NCBI GenBank assembly: GCA_024742755.1
Contig: JANSXW010000020.1
Span: 1-59,748 of the forward strand
Source: a bacterium
Lineage (GTDB): Bacteria; Bacteroidota; Bacteroidia; Chitinophagales; Saprospiraceae
Reading direction: 5' to 3'
DNA length: 59,748 nucleotides
Part shown: positions 50,431 through 58,761 of the stretch, in pieces
Position numbering within the stretch: the stretch's first letter is position 1
Layout of the letters: every line of letters starts with the position of its first letter
The notes under the pieces: model-generated
Seen by the model: the letters and a program-made list of their open reading frames with translations, nothing else
Database searches by the model: none
Told to the model about the DNA's origin: nothing
Program-made: the position numbers and the translations under genes

Positions 50431-50967
50431 TTATTCTTCCTCAGGGGCCGTTTCGTAGAGGACAGTGACGAGTTTCGACCGTTGACCCGTTTCGGCTTCC
50501 GTAATCCGGAATGCTAAACCGGGCTGCAAAGAGATGGCCTGGCCCCGGGGGCGCAATTGTTCCTGCCTGGCCTGCAGCACTTCGCTGATCGCGCTGAAAG
50601 ATAGATAGGGCGCACCCAGTTCGCCCAGTTCCCGGTATTTTTGAATGGCCTGTAGCGCCCAGTCTTCCTGCCGGTTTGCTGCTGCCCAGGAGAAAGTAAA
50701 TTCCTGCCTGATCTGATCACAGCCAGTCTGCTCAATTTGCACAACGATAGACTGATTCAAGACAAAACGCTCCACGCCCTTGCCAGGCTGCAGCTCAAAC
50801 TGATGCTCAGAAACGCCCCGTAGGGATGCATCAAAAATGGGCTCCGGAGCACCATATAAACAATCTTCAAAAGATTCGCGCTGCGGCGGATCAGAGGCAC
50901 AGCTACCCAGCCCGGCCAGGGCCCAAAGCCCGAAGGAAAAAATGATACCTGCCAGGGTCCGCTTCAT
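50431..50967 (-). CDS. Hypothetical lipoprotein
   Basis: 178 residues from the ATG at 50967 (MKRTLAGIIF), preferred over an earlier in-frame start because it gives a compact lipoprotein signal ending in GLGSC. The mature part has one further Cys pair (ECLYG-like DCLYGAPEP and QTGCDQIRQ) and mixed strand-helix character, with no recognised domain. FTFSWAAANRQEDWALQAI and LRPRGQAISLQPGLAFRIT are its most distinctive stretches. It is probably an envelope lipoprotein of unknown role. It stands alone, divergent from folE. Confidence 0.7.
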   Translation of the reverse strand: MKRTLAGIIFSFGLWALAGLGSCASDPPQRESFEDCLYGAPEPIFDASLRGVSEHQFELQPGKGVERFVLNQSIVVQIEQTGCDQIRQEFTFSWAAANRQEDWALQAIQKYRELGELGAPYLSFSAISEVLQARQEQLRPRGQAISLQPGLAFRITEAETGQRSKLVTVLYETAPEEE

Positions 50968-51091
50968 TTCGGTTGATCGATGGTTAAACAATTATCAGCA
51001 ATTGGTGTTAGGCTATCGGTTTTAAGATCATACGGCAATAGTAAACGATTTGCCACTCAAATAACCCGAAAAATTTCAAAATACATCCTTT

Positions 51092-51808
51092 ATGGTGAAT
51101 TCAAAATATTCCGGCAATGGTATTGCCCGGAAGGTAAACGGTTATGCCCCTAAGAATGGGGGAGACCTCGTGGAGGAAATGGGAGACATGCACGCTGCGA
51201 CCTCTGTTGACACGCCTATGCGTGCCGATGCCTTTGACCGTTCTGACGAAGAAAAAATGGAAATCATCAGCCAGCATTTCCGGGAAATTATGGAAACCCT
51301 GGGGCTTGACCTGAATGATGATTCCCTGAACGGCACGCCGAGACGGGTGGCAAAAATGTTTGTCAAGGAAATCTTTGGCGGGCTGAACCCGGAATCCAAG
51401 CCTGCCATTTCTTTATTCGAGAACAAATTCGGATACCGGCAGATGCTGGTGGAAAAAGGCATTCAGGTGCAGTCCTTCTGTGAGCACCACTTCCTGCCCA
51501 TTTACGGCAAGTGCCACATCGGCTACATCGCGAACGGCAAAGTGATTGGGCTGTCAAAGCTCAACCGAATCGTGGAGCACTTCGCACGCCGCCCGCAGGT
51601 GCAGGAGCGGCTCACCGTGCAAATTGCAGACGAGCTGAAGCGCGTGCTTAAGACCGAAGATGTAGCTGTGTATATGGATGCGAAGCACATGTGCGTGGAA
51701 ATGCGTGGCATTAAACACACACAGTGCAGCACCGTTACCACAGAGTACGGCGGCCGTTTCCTCAATGAGAATGTACGCGCAGAATTCCTAAAGACTATCA
51801 AAGACTAA
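51092..51808 (+). CDS. folE: GTP cyclohydrolase I
   Basis: Converts GTP to 7,8-dihydroneopterin triphosphate, the first step to folate and other pterins. 238 residues with a polar N-terminal extension of about 50. Zinc ligands are the Cys and His in QSFCEHHFLPIYGKCHIGY and the later Cys in KHMCVEMRGIKH. The active-site motifs VIGLSKLNRIVEHFARRPQ, QVQERLTVQIAD and HTQCSTVTTEYGG are intact. It is a type IA enzyme of normal size. An SDR gene follows 17 bp downstream, probably in the same operon. Confidence 0.95.
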   Translation: MVNSKYSGNGIARKVNGYAPKNGGDLVEEMGDMHAATSVDTPMRADAFDRSDEEKMEIISQHFREIMETLGLDLNDDSLNGTPRRVAKMFVKEIFGGLNPESKPAISLFENKFGYRQMLVEKGIQVQSFCEHHFLPIYGKCHIGYIANGKVIGLSKLNRIVEHFARRPQVQERLTVQIADELKRVLKTEDVAVYMDAKHMCVEMRGIKHTQCSTVTTEYGGRFLNENVRAEFLKTIKD

Positions 51809-51825
51809 AAAGCGAAACATAAGTT

Positions 51826-52548
51826 ATGGCGGTTGAATTATTAGCCAACAAGAAAGTACTGATTGTGGGCGCGACCGGTGGCATTGGCGCCGAGGCGACC
51901 AAGATGATCAAAAACTCTCAGGGCAATGTCTTCATTACGGGCAGAGATCAGGAGAAGCTGAAAAAGGTAGCTCAGGCCAATAAAATCCCCGACGATCAGG
52001 TGTTCACGATGGAGGTCACAGATCCGGAATCCGTACAAAAAGTAGCGGACCAGATCCACAGCAAAGTGGACCAGATTGACATTCTGGTGAACGCTGCCGG
52101 AGTAGGCTACCTCAAAAAATTTGAGCAGATCGAATACGAGCAAATGAGCCGTATGATCGACATCAACCTCAAAGGCGCTTTCCTGGTCATGCAGGCTTTC
52201 CTGCCCCCCATGAAGGCGTCTAAAAAAGGGATGATCATCAATATCCCCGGCGTGCTGGGGCGGGCGCCGATGGCCGCTGCCGCTGCCTACGCCGCTTCCA
52301 AATACGGGTTAAATGGCATGGTGAAGTCACTGCGCGAAGAGTTGAAGCGTACGGAAATCCGGCTGTCGAACCTCTACCTGGGCGGTGTGGATTCAGAATT
52401 CTGGGATGACATTGACATGCCTGTAAACCGGGATAAGTTCATCACAGCTCAGGAGGCAGGGCGTGCGGTATGGTTTATGTGCCAGCAACCTACCTCCGGC
52501 GTGGTGTCTGAGATGGTCATACAGCCTTTCAACCATCAGGTGATCTAG
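51826..52548 (+). CDS. Short-chain dehydrogenase/reductase lacking the catalytic Ser
   Basis: 240-residue classical SDR fold. The NADP(H)/NAD(H) loop is VGATGGIGAE (about 15-23), the structural motif is NAAG (89-92), and the active-site Asn is in INLKGAF (Asn114). The catalytic pair is YAASK (Tyr155, Lys159). Thirteen residues before the Tyr, where the catalytic Ser should be, the sequence INIPGVLG has Gly142, so the usual S-Y-K triad is incomplete. It follows folE by 17 bp, so a pterin-related role is possible but unproven. A clear terminator lies just after it at 52576-52614. Confidence 0.87.
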   Translation: MAVELLANKKVLIVGATGGIGAEATKMIKNSQGNVFITGRDQEKLKKVAQANKIPDDQVFTMEVTDPESVQKVADQIHSKVDQIDILVNAAGVGYLKKFEQIEYEQMSRMIDINLKGAFLVMQAFLPPMKASKKGMIINIPGVLGRAPMAAAAAYAASKYGLNGMVKSLREELKRTEIRLSNLYLGGVDSEFWDDIDMPVNRDKFITAQEAGRAVWFMCQQPTSGVVSEMVIQPFNHQVI

Positions 52549-52575
52549 AGCACAAGCTTCAGAAAGTAAACTTGG

Positions 52576-52614
52576 ACCGGGCGCTGGCATATGCACTGAC
52601 AGCGCCCGGTTTTT
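52576..52614 (+). terminator. Rho-independent terminator of the folE-SDR operon
   Basis: ACCGGGCGCT (52576-52585) and AGCGCCCGGT (52601-52610) form a perfect 10-bp stem followed by five T. It lies 27 bp after the SDR stop and 2 bp before the end of the convergent subtilase gene. Confidence 0.9.
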
Positions 52615-52615
52615 A

Positions 52616-54019
52616 TCAGGGCTGCTTGCGAAGCGCAAGGTATGCTTTAACAAAGTCTGGCATTCCATACCCCACCGCAACATCAGGCAATTCAGACTGG
52701 CTGCTGCTATTGCGGATGGCATTCAGCAGTTCCTCCACGCTTGCATCAGGATAAGCCTCGCGCAGGCAGGCGACCATGCCCGCCACAATGGGGCTGGCAA
52801 AGGAAGTCCCGGACCCAATCGTCACCTGATACTGATAGGCATCCGCCAATGTAACCCACGCTCCGGGCGCCACAATATCAGGTTTGATGCGCCGGTCAGC
52901 CGTAGGCCCTACGGAGCTGAAGCTTGCCAGGTCACCGTTGAGCGCAGTAGCCCCAATGGAAAAAGCGCCTGCCGCATCCGCAGGGATACCGATCCGGCGC
53001 CACGGGCTGCTTCCTTCATTGCCCGCGCTTGTGACCACCAACATGCCCTTCCGGGCCGCAATATCAGCTGCCTGGCTGGCTACAGAAATGCTCCCTGTCA
53101 GGTCTTCCGCTGTGTAGTTCATAGAGGCCTCATCAAACTGGGTATAGCCCAGGGAGGAGTTCATGACATCTGCTCCGAGGCTATCCGCGTACTCGAGCCC
53201 GGCCACCCAGTGGCATTCTTCTATCCGGTGTTCGCCCCGTATATCTTCGGTTTTAATGCAAACGTAGGTGGCATCGGGTGCCGTGCCTACCAAAACTTCC
53301 GGCTGATTGGCAGCCATAGTGGAGAGCACCTTGGTGCCGTGGCTGCTGGATTCCCAAACCAGCGTGTCTTTATCGACCATGTCCATGGACGTAAGCAACC
53401 GGTTGTCAGCGCGGAGGGAGTCAAAGAATGGGCTGCGGTCCACCCCGGTGAATCCGCCATCCATAACGGCAATCAGGATACCCTTGCCCCGGTAGCCCAT
53501 CAGGTGAAGGCTGTCCCCGTTGATGGCTTTGATTTGTTTGGTGCCGTAGCCGTAGTGCTGCCCGGATAGCGCTTTGCTCTTGAGCTTGCCCATTTTCGCG
53601 TCCCGTTCCACACTGGCTTTTTTTTCCCGGTACGGCCCGGCATACCAAACGGTATCCACAAAGGGCAAAGCTTCGATAGCTGGCAGCATGGAGGCCTCTC
53701 CGTAAACGGTAGCGGCATTAAGCCAGCGGGAAGTATGGTGCACTTTGGCCCCGGCTTTGGCAATGCCTTTCAGGTAATCTGGATTGGGCGGGAAGTCTTC
53801 CGCAGTCACCGGTATGCCCAGCTTTTGCCTTCTGGCAATGGCACGTGGAGAGAGAAAAGCCTCCGGTGCGCCCACCATGTAGGGCGTATTCGCTTTGTCT
53901 TTGAAGGCGACCCAGTAAAATTGCTGGCTTTCGTTGGTTGCTGTTGTCTCCTGCCCCAACGCTGGCAGGGCAAAGCACAATAAACAGGCGATAGTGCTGC
54001 TGAAAATGGTCTTTTTCAT
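52616..54019 (-). CDS. Secreted subtilisin-like serine protease (S8)
   Basis: 467 residues from the ATG at 54019 (MKKTIFSST). An alternative start at 54046 would overlap the upstream AAA+ gene and add a polar leader. A signal peptide (about 1-22, ending ALGQ) is followed by a propeptide-like region up to about 175. The catalytic triad is Asp187 (IAVMDGGF), His227 (SSSHGTKV) and Ser406 (SGTSFASP), with the oxyanion Asn334 in SAGNEG. There is no T9SS sorting domain; it ends soon after the catalytic domain (MPDFVKAYLAL). It starts 7 bp after the stop of the double-AAA+ gene and is most likely in its operon. Confidence 0.9.
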   Translation of the reverse strand: MKKTIFSSTIACLLCFALPALGQETTATNESQQFYWVAFKDKANTPYMVGAPEAFLSPRAIARRQKLGIPVTAEDFPPNPDYLKGIAKAGAKVHHTSRWLNAATVYGEASMLPAIEALPFVDTVWYAGPYREKKASVERDAKMGKLKSKALSGQHYGYGTKQIKAINGDSLHLMGYRGKGILIAVMDGGFTGVDRSPFFDSLRADNRLLTSMDMVDKDTLVWESSSHGTKVLSTMAANQPEVLVGTAPDATYVCIKTEDIRGEHRIEECHWVAGLEYADSLGADVMNSSLGYTQFDEASMNYTAEDLTGSISVASQAADIAARKGMLVVTSAGNEGSSPWRRIGIPADAAGAFSIGATALNGDLASFSSVGPTADRRIKPDIVAPGAWVTLADAYQYQVTIGSGTSFASPIVAGMVACLREAYPDASVEELLNAIRNSSSQSELPDVAVGYGMPDFVKAYLALRKQP

Positions 54020-54026
54020 AGTTTTT

Positions 54027-57000
54027 TTATCCAATTGTCGTGTCAATATTGAATCGGAACTCCTGGTCCAGCTTATCCTGAATGAGCTCCAGCAGTTGAT
54101 TGCCGTGGTGTTCCCGTTTTAGGTCAAACTGGGTATCCTGGATGGTATCTTCGTTGATTACGCGGTGCGGTGCCGGGAAGGGCAGGCGCTCTGCCGTGCG
54201 TACCAGCTCGTGAGCCTGTTTGGCGTTCTGAGGCGCGGCAATCACATAGTATTCCTTATACTCAGAGGGCCCTTCCTGCCACCACTGCACACCGGTTTCC
54301 GGCTTAAAATAAACGCGGACGGCTTGCCCGGTAAAGCGCAGGCAGGCTCCTATCAGTTGGTCTTGCGCATTTTGGGGCTCGGGTTTTTTGCCCTTGCTCC
54401 AGTTGTGCTCCGTCGAAACAACGGCGGTTTTGGCCCCTGTGCCCCGCAGCCAGACAGCTTCTGTGGCAGCTAGCTCAAAAGGCAAATCCCTGATCAGCTC
54501 CTCATAGAACCGGATTGCCCGTTCGGGGTCCTCACCTATAATATAAAGCGGGCATTCATTATTGTCCGGGTTCAGGATTTCAAACAGATTTAGTTTTTCC
54601 TGTTGCAATTGCTGCTCGGCCTCATCAAGGTTGTCTACCCACTCGGGCTGATAGGGCTGAACATCGAGGCAGGACAACGCTAACTGCAGCTCCAGTTGTT
54701 CGGTGCGTTGCAGCAGCGCTTCAAAGCGTGCCTTTTGGTCGGTAAGAATGCCGTAGCGTTCTGCATTTTCTTTTCGCTCCCAAAACTGCTTCCCCTTGCG
54801 GCGGCGGGAAGCCGTCAGCAGGTCGAGTTCGGAGAGCATGTGCACATAGGAACTGCCTTCCATCAGTTTTTCCACCGACCGGCGAAGGTTGCTCGCATGG
54901 TCGGCGTAGGCGATTTTGGTATATTCTTCCAACAGCAGGTCGAGCCCCAGCGGGTCCGATTTAGTGGTCAGGTGCGGCCGCCCTTCTTTAAGGTCCACCA
55001 CAATTTCAACCTGATCGTCAACATCCTGCTGGTTCAGGGCATAGGCCAGCGGAAGGATGAGCTCATGCCGGAGTGTCCGCTGCAGGTGGCGGGCACCGTA
55101 TTGCTTGTCGTAGCCCCGTGTGGCCAGGTGTTCCAGGAAAGGCTCGGTCAGCACAAAGTTCATTTTGCGGAAGCGGATGCCCTCCCGGCGCTTGAGCTGT
55201 TCAATTTCGCGGTCGAGCACATAACGGATGGTCAGGTTATCCAGTGGGGCGAAGGGGATAATCTGGTCGATCCGGTTGAAGAGCTCGGGCCGGAAATACT
55301 TCTGTACGGCATTAAGAAAGTGGTCTTCCACGCTCTTGATGGTTTGCTCTTGTTGCCACCCGATAGGGTTGAGCTGCAAACTGCCCGCCCCCACGTTGGA
55401 CGTCATGATGATGATGGTGCTGCAGAAGTTGACCAGCCGGCCCTGACTGTCGGTCAGCCGGCCTTCGGAAAGCATTTGCAAAAGCAGGTCAAAAAATACC
55501 GGATGCGCCTTTTCGATCTCGTCAAACAACAGCACTCCAAAGGGCGCTTTCCGGATCGCCGAAGTCAGCAGGCCTTCAGAAAAGTAACTTTGCCCAATGA
55601 GCCGCTGCACAGAGTAAGGCGTTGAGAATTCACTCATGTCAAAGCGGGTCATGCGCTCTGCCGTTCCAAACATAAACGCCGCAAGCTGCTTGGCCAGCTC
55701 AGTCTTGCCAACACCGGTAGGCCCCACAAAGAGCATGGAGGCAATTGGTTTTCCGGTCCGGGCCAGAGCAGTTTTGACGGTGGAAAGAATGCCCACAATC
55801 CGGTCAACGGCCTCTTCCTGCCCGAAAACGCGGCTGTTGAAGTGCCTGAGCAGGGCTTCCGGGTCCATTGGCAGGTCCGGATCGATCATAAACCGCGGCA
55901 TGCCGGTCTCCTCGCTAAACTGAGCAATGATTTCAGAACGGTGGATGGCAACTGTATTGGTATGGGCTCCGGGCAGAGATTTCCCCCTTCGGTTGAGGAG
56001 GAGGTTCTCTAAAAAGCGGACGGGCCGCCCGGGCATTCCATCGTAGGGGGTGAACCGCCGGCTGAGCCGCACCGTCTCCTGAATCGCATAAGGGTCAATG
56101 CGAATGCGTTGCCCTCTGGCCAGGTCGTTAGCCTTCCGCTCAATGATCTGCTCCAACTCCCCGGATTCAGGCTCCGTGATGGCGATGCGCTGAAATACGT
56201 TAAGATAGGAGGGGCTCTTGATTTCAATACGGGCGAGCTCTTCATCCGTGCATTCTGAGATCAGCGTTACCTCCCCCCGGCTGAGGTAGGGCAGCAGGTA
56301 GTCGGCAATGCTTACGGTGTTGCCTTCGTATTTGCCCACTTCAAACAGGTCCATCAGGTTGCGCACGAAAAGGAAGTCAGGCTGGCCGGAAAGCTCTCGG
56401 CAAAGCAAGGACAGGTTTTCCTGCCATCCGGTATCCTTCATCAGTTCTTTGATGAGGGTTGAAGCCGTGGTTTCCCAGATTTTGCCGGGCAGCCCAAATT
56501 CGGATTGCCGGCGGGCAAGCTCCCAGACGAGGGCGGTTTTGCCGGTGCCGGTTGGGCCTACAAGCAAGGTGTTGCGGTGGAAATTGCCGGTAAGGATTTG
56601 CGCCAGCTGCCTGAGTTCCTTGTCCCTGCCGTAACTGGCGGGTGTTTCAATCTTTAGCTCAGTAGCTGCTTTGGGCAACAGCCGGTCCTGCTGTTCATTG
56701 CCCATCTGCTCCAGTTCCTTCGGGCTGGGCACCTGAAGGGTAATGGGGTACTGCTTCAGCTCGATGAGGTCAAACCAGATCGCGCTCACGATGTTTTGAA
56801 CGGCCTGCAGGCGGCGGTGGCGGGCAAAGTCCAGCTGAATGGCTTCAATTACTTTTTGCTCCAACTCTTCGGGGACAGCCGAGTAAGCTTCTAAATCCAG
56901 GGCGGGGACAATGGCCCATATCCCTTCGCCGGGCTGCAACTGATTGAAATAGTAGGTGAATTCAAGTTCAAAGGCCGGATAAGTGAACTGATCTCTGGAA

Positions 57001-57245
57001 GCCGGAAAACTCACCTTGACTTTGGCAGGGATAAAATGCCCCTGCTGATACTCGTTGAGCAGTTCGCTAATCTGCCCCTGATTGAGCACTTTGTTTTGCA
57101 GCGCCTCCGCATACTGCCCGGCAAGAATAGGGAGCTTTTCCCGTATGCGGAGCACTTCCCGGTCGTTGAGCGGGGCGAGCAGGCTGCCGCCGGTCTGCAG
57201 GTGGAGCCGAAAAGCGTAGAAAGGGATAGTGAGTTCGAAAGCCAT
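54027..57245 (-). CDS. Clp/Hsp100-like double AAA+ ATPase with degenerate first ATPase domain and release-factor-like C-terminal extension
   Basis: 1072 residues. Residues 1-200 are a family-specific N-terminal domain, not the Clp N-domain. D1 (about 203-420) keeps Walker A GPTGTGKT (230-237), but the Walker B segment FLFVRNLMDL (291-300) has Arg-Asn in place of Asp-Glu. The arginine-finger stretch YLNVFQRI lacks the usual Arg pair. D2 (about 465-760) is intact: GPTGVGKT (508-515), VLLFDEIEKAHP (571-582), FNRID (656-660) and sensor 2 YGAR (716-719). The aromatic pore-loop motifs of both domains are missing. Residues about 835-890 look coiled-coil. Residues about 890-1000 (ECPLYIIGEDPERAIRFYEE, LRFTGQAVRVYFKPETGVQW) resemble the PCRF part of RF1/RF2. 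There is no GGQ. A subtilase gene follows. It is probably cytoplasmic; function unknown. Confidence 0.85.
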   Translation of the reverse strand: MAFELTIPFYAFRLHLQTGGSLLAPLNDREVLRIREKLPILAGQYAEALQNKVLNQGQISELLNEYQQGHFIPAKVKVSFPASRDQFTYPAFELEFTYYFNQLQPGEGIWAIVPALDLEAYSAVPEELEQKVIEAIQLDFARHRRLQAVQNIVSAIWFDLIELKQYPITLQVPSPKELEQMGNEQQDRLLPKAATELKIETPASYGRDKELRQLAQILTGNFHRNTLLVGPTGTGKTALVWELARRQSEFGLPGKIWETTASTLIKELMKDTGWQENLSLLCRELSGQPDFLFVRNLMDLFEVGKYEGNTVSIADYLLPYLSRGEVTLISECTDEELARIEIKSPSYLNVFQRIAITEPESGELEQIIERKANDLARGQRIRIDPYAIQETVRLSRRFTPYDGMPGRPVRFLENLLLNRRGKSLPGAHTNTVAIHRSEIIAQFSEETGMPRFMIDPDLPMDPEALLRHFNSRVFGQEEAVDRIVGILSTVKTALARTGKPIASMLFVGPTGVGKTELAKQLAAFMFGTAERMTRFDMSEFSTPYSVQRLIGQSYFSEGLLTSAIRKAPFGVLLFDEIEKAHPVFFDLLLQMLSEGRLTDSQGRLVNFCSTIIIMTSNVGAGSLQLNPIGWQQEQTIKSVEDHFLNAVQKYFRPELFNRIDQIIPFAPLDNLTIRYVLDREIEQLKRREGIRFRKMNFVLTEPFLEHLATRGYDKQYGARHLQRTLRHELILPLAYALNQQDVDDQVEIVVDLKEGRPHLTTKSDPLGLDLLLEEYTKIAYADHASNLRRSVEKLMEGSSYVHMLSELDLLTASRRRKGKQFWERKENAERYGILTDQKARFEALLQRTEQLELQLALSCLDVQPYQPEWVDNLDEAEQQLQQEKLNLFEILNPDNNECPLYIIGEDPERAIRFYEELIRDLPFELAATEAVWLRGTGAKTAVVSTEHNWSKGKKPEPQNAQDQLIGACLRFTGQAVRVYFKPETGVQWWQEGPSEYKEYYVIAAPQNAKQAHELVRTAERLPFPAPHRVINEDTIQDTQFDLKREHHGNQLLELIQDKLDQEFRFNIDTTIG

Positions 57246-57352
57246 GCAGGCAATTGGGTTGATGGATTAGGGCCTGACCATTACGGGCTTAGCAATAGCC
57301 CTTTAATTGGTAAGGCTTAAAACTAGCGCTTTTTTCCGGTTCTGAAAAGTTA
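57246..57352. other. Short non-coding leader of the double-AAA+ gene
   Basis: No open frame is apparent between the AAA+ start codon and the palindromic element. Any promoter of the AAA+ gene must lie here or within the element. I see no clear TAnnTTTG box on the minus strand. Confidence 0.4.
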
Positions 57353-57545
57353 AGACTATATTGGGATTTCACCCTTTGGGCTGCATTTGCCAAATTTTAT
57401 CCTGAACTTCGTTGCTCTCCCGCCTGCCAAAGTCTTGTACGGCGGGCAGGTCAGTCGCTTAGCTCAGGCTAGGCTCCTTCATCGCGCCTTGTTCAGAATA
57501 AAATTTGACTACATTCGCTCCAAAAGCGAATTCCCAATATAGTCT
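57353..57545. repeat. 193-bp palindromic element (long imperfect hairpin, MITE-like)
   Basis: AGACTATATTGGGA (57353-57366) is exactly inverted as TCCCAATATAGTCT (57532-57545). Inside it, AAATTTTATCCTGAAC and GTTCAGAATAAAATTT are inverted copies with one mismatch in 16. A central GC-rich hairpin (CCCGCC/GGCGGG) follows. The outer 17 bp of the left end match those of the element at 11763-11914 at 15 of 17 positions, so both may belong to one dispersed family. The right end overlaps the last codons of the DUF429 gene by 2 bp. It sits just upstream of the double-AAA+ gene. Confidence 0.65.
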
Positions 57546-58128
57546 AAGCAATAATCTGTCCTTCGGCCGCCCTGCCGTAAATGGCTGCCAGCCCCTGCTG
57601 ATGCCGGTATCCGCTACAGAATGCAAGCAGGGCATCTACCTGATGCCAATTGGCCGGGGGCACTGTCAGTTGATAATCGGGCAGATGAGCGAGGACCGCC
57701 TCTGTGGCTTCCCGCAGGTAGGTTTTATCTTTTTTGTACCGCTTCCGGTCCAGTCCGAGGATTTTGGAAAGCTGTCCCGGGTAGACCTCCAGGGTAGCGC
57801 ATTGCAGGGCTTTCAACTCCTGGCTTAAGCGCATGGCGCGCGCGGTCAGCCCACCGAGGAACATAGGCGACATGGCCTGCACCTCTTTATCGGCAGACCG
57901 GTAGAAGAAATCTTCGTAAGCATTGGGGGCGCGGTAAACGCCGGGCAGGCTCAGGGGGGCGTCCAGGTATAAGGCTTCCGGCTGATGCGCTTTCACCCAG
58001 CTTTTTACCCATTTGTCAGCATCTTTTTTGGAAGCGCTCTGCACCAATTGAATGTCATGGCCTTCAGCCCATGCAATGACCGTTGTGCCGGCCATTTTGC
58101 TTCCGTAGTCCACACCTGCCCAGTTCAT
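57544..58128 (-). CDS. DUF429 protein, predicted RNase H-fold nuclease
   Basis: 194 residues. The N-terminus MNWAGVDYGSKMAGTTVIAW contains the first acidic active-site residue of the RNase H-like fold, LYLDAPLSLP the second, and NWHQVDALLAF the last Asp. These are the conserved points of DUF429. A middle section (YRAPNAYEDFFYRSADKEVQ and FLGGLTARAM) fits the family insert. No enzyme activity is established for the family. Its start is immediately next to the stop of aroK, with no spacer, so the two are one transcript. The 3' end runs into the palindromic element. Confidence 0.82.
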   Translation of the reverse strand: MNWAGVDYGSKMAGTTVIAWAEGHDIQLVQSASKKDADKWVKSWVKAHQPEALYLDAPLSLPGVYRAPNAYEDFFYRSADKEVQAMSPMFLGGLTARAMRLSQELKALQCATLEVYPGQLSKILGLDRKRYKKDKTYLREATEAVLAHLPDYQLTVPPANWHQVDALLAFCSGYRHQQGLAAIYGRAAEGQIIA

Positions 58129-58650
58129 TTAATGCCCGATTATGTTAGAAAATTGGTGCGCCAGGTCCTCTGCAACAGCCTCCCTGCCAGTCTCTTGGGC
58201 ATAGACGATGCTCGCCTGCTGATAGTAGGGGGTGCGTTCCAGTAGTTTGTGGCTGATGTATGCCCGCAGGCCTTCGTCTGGCGTTGCGCGGAGCAGTGGG
58301 CGGTGGTCCCGTCCGTCTTTCAGGCGTTGGAATAACAACTCCTGGGAAGTATCGAGGTAGACGGTTAGCCCGTGGTTGTTCATCCAGTCCATATTCTGGT
58401 GAAAACAAGGGGTGCCTCCACCCGTGGCTACCACCGCAGCCGGTTGCCCTGCCATTTGGCGGATGGCTTCCGCTTCGGCCTCCCGGAAGTGCGCTTCGCC
58501 CTGCTGTTCAAAGATTTCACGGATGGAAAGCCCGGCCTTCTGTTCGATCCAGTCGTCAAGATCGATGAAGCGGCGGTTGAGCAGTTGAGCCAGTCGCCGG
58601 CCGGTATAGGATTTGCCCGAACCCATAAATCCGATAAGGTAAATCTGCAT
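58129..58650 (-). CDS. aroK: Shikimate kinase
   Basis: Phosphorylates shikimate at the 3-OH in the chorismate pathway. The 173 residues carry Walker A GFMGSGKSYTGRRLA and substrate-binding Asp residues in FIDLDDWIEQKAG, with the Arg in GEAHFREAEAEAI. They also carry the GGG loop VVATGGGTPCF and the lid Arg in GRDHRPLLRA. The first gene of a two-gene minus-strand unit with DUF429. Divergent from the DUF1573 lipoprotein gene. Confidence 0.94.
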   Translation of the reverse strand: MQIYLIGFMGSGKSYTGRRLAQLLNRRFIDLDDWIEQKAGLSIREIFEQQGEAHFREAEAEAIRQMAGQPAAVVATGGGTPCFHQNMDWMNNHGLTVYLDTSQELLFQRLKDGRDHRPLLRATPDEGLRAYISHKLLERTPYYQQASIVYAQETGREAVAEDLAHQFSNIIGH

Positions 58651-58708
58651 GCCTGAGGGTTGGTTTTTGTAGGGGTCAAAACAAATCCTTTCCCGGATTA
58701 GTTGATAA

Positions 58709-58742
58709 TTTGGTCAAGGATTCGAGGAGTTCATTACCTTTG
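58709..58742 (+). promoter_or_regulatory. Bacteroidota-type promoter of the DUF1573-yajC operon
   Basis: TTTG (58709-58712), 22 bp, then TACCTTTG (58735-58742), a full match to TAnnTTTG. The spacing is slightly long. The ATG of the DUF1573 gene is at 58762, so the leader would be about 12-15 nt. Confidence 0.65.
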
Positions 58743-58761
58743 TGCTGAAAAAAGAAATGCT

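Noticed and set aside
54696..55625. A 309-codon plus-strand open frame opposite the AAA+ gene
   Set aside because: The minus strand has clear Walker and sensor motifs over the same bases.
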